The translations under genes and the position numbers were made by a program. Under the pieces are notes generated by a model. It was not told where the DNA came from and made no database searches. It saw nothing but the letters and a program-made list of their open reading frames with translations. DNA of 44,985 nt from assembly GCA_902496345.1 (NCBI GenBank), contig CABVAP010000006.1, positions 1 to 44,985 of the forward strand. Reading direction: 5' to 3'. Position 1 is the first letter of the stretch; the number at the start of each line of letters is the position of its first letter. Positions 39,924-44,985 of the stretch are shown in pieces. The DNA comes from an uncultured Eubacteriales bacterium (lineage in GTDB: Bacteria > Bacillota > Clostridia > Lachnospirales > CAG-274).

Positions 39924-39956
39924 TATACAACCCTTGTATAATAAAATTTTATTATA
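39924..39956 (+). promoter_or_regulatory. Two overlapping palindromes at the spoVB promoter
   Basis: TATACAA-CCC-TTGTATA (39924-39940) is a perfect 7-bp inverted repeat. A perfect 20-bp palindrome (39937-39956) begins with TATAAT, a candidate -10, so both palindromes share that hexamer. The -35 region is poor (TTTTTG at 39913-39918). The arrangement would suit a regulator that covers the -10, or a promoter read by a sporulation sigma factor; this is inference. Confidence 0.45.
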
Positions 39957-39978
39957 TGACAAGGGAGAATTTTATTAT

Positions 39979-41520
39979 ATGAAACCTAAAAGTATTATCA
40001 AAGGTGCTTTTATCCTTACTCTTGCCGGTATAATAACTAAAATTATTGGATTTTTTTACCGAATATATATGTCCAATGTTTTGGGTTCGGAGGGAATGGG
40101 GTTATATCAACTTATTGTACCTATATATATGCTCGTTTGGAGCATTTCTTCTTCCGGTATATCGACAACAATTTCTAAACTTACAGCTCAAGAAAATGCT
40201 TTTAAAAGATACGGAAACATAAACAAAATACTTCATCACTCAATTATTATTTCTGTTTTTATTGCATCAATTTTGAGTGTTACGGTTTACTTATATGCTG
40301 AAAAAATATGTATCTATTTTATAAAAGATATGAGGGCTGTTTTATCACTTAAATTGATTTGTTTTTGTTTCCCTTTTATGGCTTTTGGTTCGTGCATAAG
40401 AGGGTGGTTCTTTGGCTTTAGAGAAACGCTCACACCTGCTATAAGTCAGATATTTGAACAAAGTATACGAATGGCTACAATTTTTTTCTTATCAGGTATA
40501 CTTATACCCAAAGGGGTTGAATACGCAGCAGCAGCGGCTATAATGGGTATGTGTCTTGGTGAAATTGCATCTTTTGTTTACGTCTATTTGGCTCATAAAT
40601 ATTTTAAAAAGAGTAACAATCTTTTTTCTAAAGCAACAATGGGAATAAGGGCAGTTTATAGTACTATTCTTGCTATGGCAATTCCTCTTACAGCTAACAG
40701 AATGACAGGTTCTTTATTATCTACTATAGAAAATATTTTAATCCCTCAAAAACTTCAAGAGTCCGGTTTGAGTCAAGATATGGCTATGGCTATGTATGGC
40801 GAACTGTTTGGTATGGTAATGCCACTTGTTATGTTTCCGTCATCAATACTTATGGCTCTTGCCACAACTTTACTTCCTGCTGTGTCAGAGGCTTCTGCTT
40901 CCAAAAATATAAAAAGAATATTGATTACATTAAGAAAGACAATGACTTTTACGTCAATTATTGGGATAGGAGCTTGTGGTGCTTTTATTACATATCCAAA
41001 TGAAATATGTGAACTTATATATAATCGTTTTGAATTAGGCGAAATGTTGTTTTTTATGGGTGTTGCAAGCCCATTTATATATCTACAAGTTACTTTTTCC
41101 GGAATTTTAAATGGATTAGGTGAACAAGTATTTATATTCAAAACAAGTCTTTTAAGTTCGGTAATAAATATTGGTATCATATATTTTATCGTACCTAAAT
41201 ATGGAGTTTATGCTTTCTTATTTGGTTGGCTAATAAGTTTGTTTATTGTAAGCCTTATTTGTATAATAAGAGTTGTAAAGAGAACCGGTCTAACGTTTGA
41301 TTTTAGTATGTGGATTTTTAAACCCTCTTTTTGTATCGCCTGTGGTTGTGTTATTTCAAAAGTTATTTACTCTAAATATCTTGTGCAGATGAATAAATTT
41401 ATTGGAATGTCTTTTGCTATCTCTATTGTTGGTTGCTTTTATTTAGCGTTTTTGATTTTTATTGGTTGTATTAATCTTTCGGTTATAAAAGAAATGGTTG
41501 GAGATATATTCAGAAAATAA
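39979..41520 (+). CDS. spoVB: Stage V sporulation protein B (SpoVB), MOP-superfamily flippase
   Basis: The 513-residue polytopic protein has about 13-14 transmembrane segments and belongs to the polysaccharide-transport branch of the MOP exporter superfamily, close to SpoVB of spore cortex synthesis and to MurJ-like lipid II flippases. The start KPKSIIKGAFILTLAGIITKIIGFFYRIYMSNVLG is the typical first helix block. SpoVB is needed for spore cortex peptidoglycan in Bacillus; several paralogs often exist in Clostridia, so the exact substrate is inferred. ATG 39979 follows AAGGGAG; the frame continues 15 codons upstream through the promoter palindromes. Confidence 0.87.
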   Translation: MKPKSIIKGAFILTLAGIITKIIGFFYRIYMSNVLGSEGMGLYQLIVPIYMLVWSISSSGISTTISKLTAQENAFKRYGNINKILHHSIIISVFIASILSVTVYLYAEKICIYFIKDMRAVLSLKLICFCFPFMAFGSCIRGWFFGFRETLTPAISQIFEQSIRMATIFFLSGILIPKGVEYAAAAAIMGMCLGEIASFVYVYLAHKYFKKSNNLFSKATMGIRAVYSTILAMAIPLTANRMTGSLLSTIENILIPQKLQESGLSQDMAMAMYGELFGMVMPLVMFPSSILMALATTLLPAVSEASASKNIKRILITLRKTMTFTSIIGIGACGAFITYPNEICELIYNRFELGEMLFFMGVASPFIYLQVTFSGILNGLGEQVFIFKTSLLSSVINIGIIYFIVPKYGVYAFLFGWLISLFIVSLICIIRVVKRTGLTFDFSMWIFKPSFCIACGCVISKVIYSKYLVQMNKFIGMSFAISIVGCFYLAFLIFIGCINLSVIKEMVGDIFRK

Positions 41521-41558
41521 AAAACCTTTGGTATTAAAACAATAATACCAAAGGTTTT
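41521..41558. terminator. Bidirectional terminator between spoVB and prfA
   Basis: A perfect 16-bp stem (AAAACCTTTGGTATTA at 41521-41536 with 41543-41558) and a 6-base loop lie directly between the two convergent stop codons, with A/T runs on each side. Confidence 0.93.
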
Positions 41559-41563
41559 TTATA

Positions 41564-42640
41564 TTAGTTTTCGCTCAAATTAGCTAATTTTGCTGCTTGG
41601 TCAGATGTTATTAATGCGTCAAGAATTTCGTCAATGTCACCGTCAAGAATTGAGTCTAACTTATAAAGTGTAAGTCCTATTCTATGGTCTGTTACACGAC
41701 CTTGTGGGAAGTTATATGTTCTCATCTTTTCGCTTCTATCACCGCTACCAACTTGGCTTTTTCTCTCTGCTGAAACTTCAGAGTGTTGTCTTTCAAGCTC
41801 AAGGTCATAGAGTTTTGCACGAAGTACTTTAAGTGCTTTATCTTTATTTTTAAGCTGTGATTTTTCATCTTGACAAGAAACTACTATTCCTGTTGGGATA
41901 TGTGTTACACGAACGGCTGAATCTGTTGTATTTACACACTGTCCGCCGTTTCCTGATGCACGGAATACGTCAATTCTTACATCGTTCATATCAAGTTCAA
42001 CGTCAACTTCTTCAACTTCAGGAAGTACGGCAACTGTTACGGCAGATGTATGTATTCTTCCTTTTGATTCTGTTGCAGGAACTCTCTGAACACGGTGTCC
42101 ACCACTTTCGTACTTAAATCTGGAGTAAGCTCCTTTTCCATTTATCATAAATACAATTTCTTTAAATCCACCGGCGTCACTCTCTGTTGCACTCATTATT
42201 TCAATTTTCCATCTTTTACGTTCGGCATATCTTGAATACATTCTGAAAAGGTCACCGGCAAAGAGTGCAGCCTCATCACCCCCTGTACCTCCTCTGATTT
42301 CAACAATAACGTTTTTCTCATCGTTAGGGTCTTTTGGAAGAAGTAAAACTTTTAATTCATCTTTTATTGTCTCTATTTTCTTTGAATTTTCGTTAAGTTC
42401 TTCTTTTGCAAGCTGACGAAAATCATCATCAAGACCATTATCATTAAGCATTTCTTTTGCTTCGTCAACAGCTTCAACAGTCTGTTTATATTCTTTATAT
42501 TTTTCTATGATAGGCGTTATGTCGCTATGTTCTTTCATTAATTTTCGCCATAATTCATTGTCGCTTATAATCTCAGGGTCGTTAATTTTATCAGATAACT
42601 CAATATATCTTTTTTCAAGGTCTTCTAATCGGTTTAGCAT
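41564..42640 (-). CDS. prfA: Peptide chain release factor 1
   Basis: RF1 reads UAA and UAG and triggers peptide release. The 358-residue protein has the codon-recognition tripeptide PAT (188-190, in RVPATESKGRIHTS) and the catalytic GGQ loop (232-234, SGNGGQCVNTTDSAVR); the usual histidine after GGQ is a cysteine here. The GGQ glutamine is the target of the PrmC enzyme encoded just upstream. ATG 42638-42640 follows TAGGAGG on the minus strand. It is the last gene of the DUF1385-prmC-prfA operon. Confidence 0.98.
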   Translation of the reverse strand: MLNRLEDLEKRYIELSDKINDPEIISDNELWRKLMKEHSDITPIIEKYKEYKQTVEAVDEAKEMLNDNGLDDDFRQLAKEELNENSKKIETIKDELKVLLLPKDPNDEKNVIVEIRGGTGGDEAALFAGDLFRMYSRYAERKRWKIEIMSATESDAGGFKEIVFMINGKGAYSRFKYESGGHRVQRVPATESKGRIHTSAVTVAVLPEVEEVDVELDMNDVRIDVFRASGNGGQCVNTTDSAVRVTHIPTGIVVSCQDEKSQLKNKDKALKVLRAKLYDLELERQHSEVSAERKSQVGSGDRSEKMRTYNFPQGRVTDHRIGLTLYKLDSILDGDIDEILDALITSDQAAKLANLSEN

Positions 42641-42674
42641 TTATTTTTTTCCTCCTATTTTACTATATGCACAA

Positions 42675-43562
42675 TTAATCAATTAGTTTTTCATTATATA
42701 TTGCTGTAACAACTCTGTCAAGTCCAGCAAGGTCTTTTAATGTCTTTATATTAGAAAAATTTTGTTGTTTTAGTAGCTCTGAAACGTCATTTGATTGGTT
42801 ATAGCCTATTTCAAAAATTAACATTCCTTTTTTGTTTAAATAGTTTTTTGCATTTGATATTATATCTTTGTAAAAATCAAGTCCGTCAATCCCTCCGTCA
42901 AGTGCTGTGACAGGTTCATAGTCTTTAACTTGTGGCATAAGAGTTGGAATTACATCAGTCCTTATATACGGTGGATTTGACACGATTACATCAAATTTTG
43001 AATTTATATTTTCAAATAGGTTGCTTTCGGTAAATTGTATCCTATCCAAAACAGCATTTTTTTCGGCATTAGATTTTGCCATTTCTAACGCACCTGTTGA
43101 AATATCAACGGCAGTTATTTTTGTATTTTTGCAATATTTCGCAATAGATATTGCTATTGCTCCAGAACCCGTACCTATATCAAGAATAGCTTTATAATTA
43201 TTCTGATTTATCATATCTATTGCATATTCAACCAGTATTTCTGTATCCCCTCTAGGTATTAACGTTGATGAGTTTACATCAAAATCAAGTCCCATAAATT
43301 CGCAAGTTCCAACTATATACTGAACCGGCATAAGCTGGTTTCTTTTCTCAAGTAAATCAAAATACAACTTTTTTTCTTTAGGAGATAGAACATAATTATC
43401 TTTTGTGAAAAGTTGAATTTTTGAAAAGTTTAATGCTTTCATCAGCAAAACTTCTGAATCAATTGAATAACTGTCAATATTAGCCGATTTTAAATAACTT
43501 TTCCCAAAAGTTAATATGTCGTGAACAGTTTCACTTTTATTATTTATATTATCTTTAAGCAT
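42675..43562 (-). CDS. prmC: Peptide chain release factor N5-glutamine methyltransferase
   Basis: PrmC methylates the GGQ glutamine of release factors with S-adenosylmethionine. The 295-residue protein has an N-terminal helical domain, SAM motif LDIGTGSGAIAIS (about 128-139) and catalytic NPPY (196-199). I chose the ATG at 43560-43562, which overlaps the end of the DUF1385 gene by eight bases and has GAGG upstream, over a start ten codons earlier inside that gene. Overlap implies coupled translation. Confidence 0.96.
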   Translation of the reverse strand: MLKDNINNKSETVHDILTFGKSYLKSANIDSYSIDSEVLLMKALNFSKIQLFTKDNYVLSPKEKKLYFDLLEKRNQLMPVQYIVGTCEFMGLDFDVNSSTLIPRGDTEILVEYAIDMINQNNYKAILDIGTGSGAIAISIAKYCKNTKITAVDISTGALEMAKSNAEKNAVLDRIQFTESNLFENINSKFDVIVSNPPYIRTDVIPTLMPQVKDYEPVTALDGGIDGLDFYKDIISNAKNYLNKKGMLIFEIGYNQSNDVSELLKQQNFSNIKTLKDLAGLDRVVTAIYNEKLID

Positions 43563-44532
43563 TTGTAGAATCCTCTTCTGGTTCTTCCTCAAGAACTGCG
43601 TTTAAAGATGCTATCGCAACTTCAATCATTGAGTCGTCCGGTTCTTTTGTTGTTATAAGTTGAAGAGCAAGTCCCGGTGCACTTACTATTTTTACAAGTA
43701 AATTGTCGTTTCTACCTGCCCATTTTATAAGCTCGTAAGAAATTCCGGCAACAAAAGGAACAAGGAGTATTCTCGATACAATTCTTATCCATACAGTTTC
43801 AACGTTCAAAAATAAGAAAACTATCATACTTACAATCATTACAAGAAATAAAAAGCTTGTTCCACATCTTTTATGAAGTCTTGTATGTTTTCGTACATTC
43901 TCTACTGTAAGTTCGTCTGAACTTTCAAAACAATTTATTGTTTTATGCTCAGCACCGTGATACATAAATACCCTTTTTACATCTTTAAGTTGTGCAGTTA
44001 AAATGATATAACCAAGGAAAATTACAATTCTAACTAATCCCTCAATAATGCCTAAAAAATAAGCGTCAAGGTGCAATATACTATTGAATAAATTTCCAAT
44101 CCATACAGGTAAAACCATAAAAATTCCTATTGACAAAATTATAGAAAAGAATACGCTTATATAAATTATATAATCACCTAATTTATCTCCAAATTTATCA
44201 TCAAGAAACTTTTCAAAACGAGATGGCTCTTCGTCCGCATCTGCTGAAACATCACTAAGTCCTGACATATCTGCAGACCTTGATATAATTTTCATACCGA
44301 TTATAAGAGAGTCAACAAAAGAAATTATACCTCTAAATATTGGTAAACCCCATATTTTACATCTTTCGGAATATGGTTTTACTGGCTTTTTCTCGATATT
44401 AATTTTCTTATCATTTGTGTTTCTTACAGCAAGGGCATATACTTTTTTCCCACGCATCATAACGCCCTCGATAACTGCTTGTCCACCAATACCTTTGCCA
44501 CCTTTAGGACAGCATTTTTTATCTTTTTCCAT
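43555..44532 (-). CDS. DUF1385 (YqhQ-like) membrane protein
   Basis: The 325-residue protein begins with GGQAVIEGVMMRGKKVYALA, and holds FMYHGAEHKTINCFE and the HKRCGTSFLFLVMIV block, all hallmarks of DUF1385. About four hydrophobic segments make it a membrane protein. Its function is not established; in Clostridia it regularly precedes prmC and prfA, as here. ATG 44530-44532 follows AAAAAGGAG on the minus strand. It is the first gene of the operon. Confidence 0.93.
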   Translation of the reverse strand: MEKDKKCCPKGGKGIGGQAVIEGVMMRGKKVYALAVRNTNDKKINIEKKPVKPYSERCKIWGLPIFRGIISFVDSLIIGMKIISRSADMSGLSDVSADADEEPSRFEKFLDDKFGDKLGDYIIYISVFFSIILSIGIFMVLPVWIGNLFNSILHLDAYFLGIIEGLVRIVIFLGYIILTAQLKDVKRVFMYHGAEHKTINCFESSDELTVENVRKHTRLHKRCGTSFLFLVMIVSMIVFLFLNVETVWIRIVSRILLVPFVAGISYELIKWAGRNDNLLVKIVSAPGLALQLITTKEPDDSMIEVAIASLNAVLEEEPEEDSTNA

Positions 44533-44598
44533 TTAATCACTCCTTTTTAAATTATTTATATTAAATTAAGAATTAACTGTAAATAATGCCTACCCTTA

Positions 44599-44627
44599 AT
44601 TATAGCATTATGCATAGCAAACGTCAA
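44599..44627 (-). promoter_or_regulatory. Promoter of the DUF1385-prmC-prfA operon
   Basis: On the minus strand TTGACG (44622-44627), 17 bases, TATAAT (44599-44604), about 67 bases before the start codon. Near-perfect consensus. Confidence 0.88.
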
Positions 44628-44810
44628 ATGAAAATTAGATATAAGGTATAAATTTTGACGTAAATTTATTTTGTTTTATTAAATGGCACTTTTTGTGTAC
44701 GACAATACATATATTGTAATAGTAAAAAGCAAATTTTGTGTTTGTTTTTTACTGTTTATTTGAATTGCAATTTTTTTAGCTTTTATATTTATGAAAAGGG
44801 GGTTTTGGAT

Positions 44811-44985
44811 ATGGGTTGGTGTATAGATAATAATAAATGTAACAATAAATGCAACAACGGCTGTAATAGTAGCTGTAACAGAGGTCCTATAGGTCCAACA
44901 GGTCCACGTGGTTTTTGTGGGTGTAGAGGAGCAACAGGCCCAACAGGCCCACAAGGAGAAATTGGAGAAATAGGTCCAACAGGCC
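44811..44985 (+). CDS. Collagen-like protein, 5' part only
   Basis: ATG 44811 follows AAAAGGGGG and opens a frame still open at the window edge (58 codons). The head MGWCIDNNKCNNKCNNGCNS has cysteines at 4, 10, 14, 18 and 22, mostly at four-residue spacing, followed by Gly-X-Y triplets (GPIGPTGPRG, then GATGPTGPQGEIGEIGPTG) interrupted by FCGCR. Bacterial collagen-like proteins with GPTGPTG repeats are frequent spore-surface filaments (BclA type) in Bacillus and Clostridia, so a spore-coat or exosporium role is plausible given bofA and spoVB nearby; it lacks an obvious signal peptide. The 280-base gap before it holds the divergent promoter and an ACAATA/TATTGT palindrome (44702-44717). Confidence 0.85.
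   Translation, partial: MGWCIDNNKCNNKCNNGCNSSCNRGPIGPTGPRGFCGCRGATGPTGPQGEIGEIGPTG

Noticed and set aside
44791..44830. Earlier ATG at 44791 for the collagen-like gene
   Set aside because: That frame meets TAG after 11 codons; ATG 44811 has AAAAGGGGG and stays open to the window end.

Overview
The window reads as chromosomal DNA of a low-GC, spore-forming Firmicute of the class Clostridia. Evidence: AT-rich intergenic DNA, strong AGGAGG-type ribosome binding sites, the sporulation genes bofA and spoVB, a Gram-positive PolC, an S-layer-homology surface protein and a clostridial S10-spc-alpha gene order with a KOW gene between map and infA and rpsD before rpoA. The basic N-terminal extension of L22 and the enlarged L17 suit a Lachnospiraceae-like lineage, but I cannot fix genus or species.

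Layout. 1-1740: two minus-strand genes (cytidylate kinase-like protein, FAH-family hydrolase). 1819-3780: tRNA-Arg(CCT), aroC and secG, each with visible signals. 3862-6991: a small plus-strand group of DUF2508 protein, BofA, a rhomboid protease with a long soluble N-domain, an unknown protein and a cysteine-free family-4-type uracil-DNA glycosylase followed by a decayed copy of its own 3' end. 7214-9300, minus strand: an orphan NMT1/ThiY-type substrate-binding lipoprotein, a DUF4358 lipoprotein, tRNA-Gly(GCC) and an unusual tRNA-Leu(AAG). 9618-11873: a large secreted DUF4353 (Cthe_2159-like) protein with seven 13-residue repeats and C-terminal SLH domains, followed by a 159-base tract without any cytosine.

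12276-28524 is the ribosomal super-operon: one consensus promoter, a long leader, then rpsJ-rplC-rplD-rplW-rplB-rpsS-rplV-rpsC-rplP-rpmC-rpsQ-rplN-rplX-rplE-rpsN(Z)-rpsH-rplF-rplR-rpsE-rpmD-rplO-secY-adk-map-KOW-infA-rpmJ-rpsM-rpsK-rpsD-rpoA-rplQ and a strong terminator. Several intercistronic hairpins lie inside it. 28757-39910 is a second plus-strand cluster: pyrH-frr-uppS-cdsA-dxr-rseP-ispG-polC (UMP kinase, ribosome recycling, undecaprenyl and phospholipid precursors, MEP isoprenoid pathway, site-2 protease, replicative polymerase). It is interrupted by a MITE-like nested palindrome between frr and uppS and a smaller palindrome between dxr and rseP.

39979-44985: spoVB on the plus strand converges, across a shared 16-bp terminator, on a minus-strand operon DUF1385-prmC-prfA (translation termination: RF1 and its glutamine methyltransferase). 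The window ends inside a divergent collagen-like (Gly-X-Y) gene with a cysteine-rich head.

Most of the window is housekeeping. I see no CRISPR array, prophage, transposase, toxin or resistance island. The most unusual signals are small: the C-free tract, the nested palindrome after frr, the 3'-end duplication of the glycosylase gene, the Leu(AAG) tRNA, the protease/BofA neighbourhood with an unknown protein, and the repeat-expanded surface protein.
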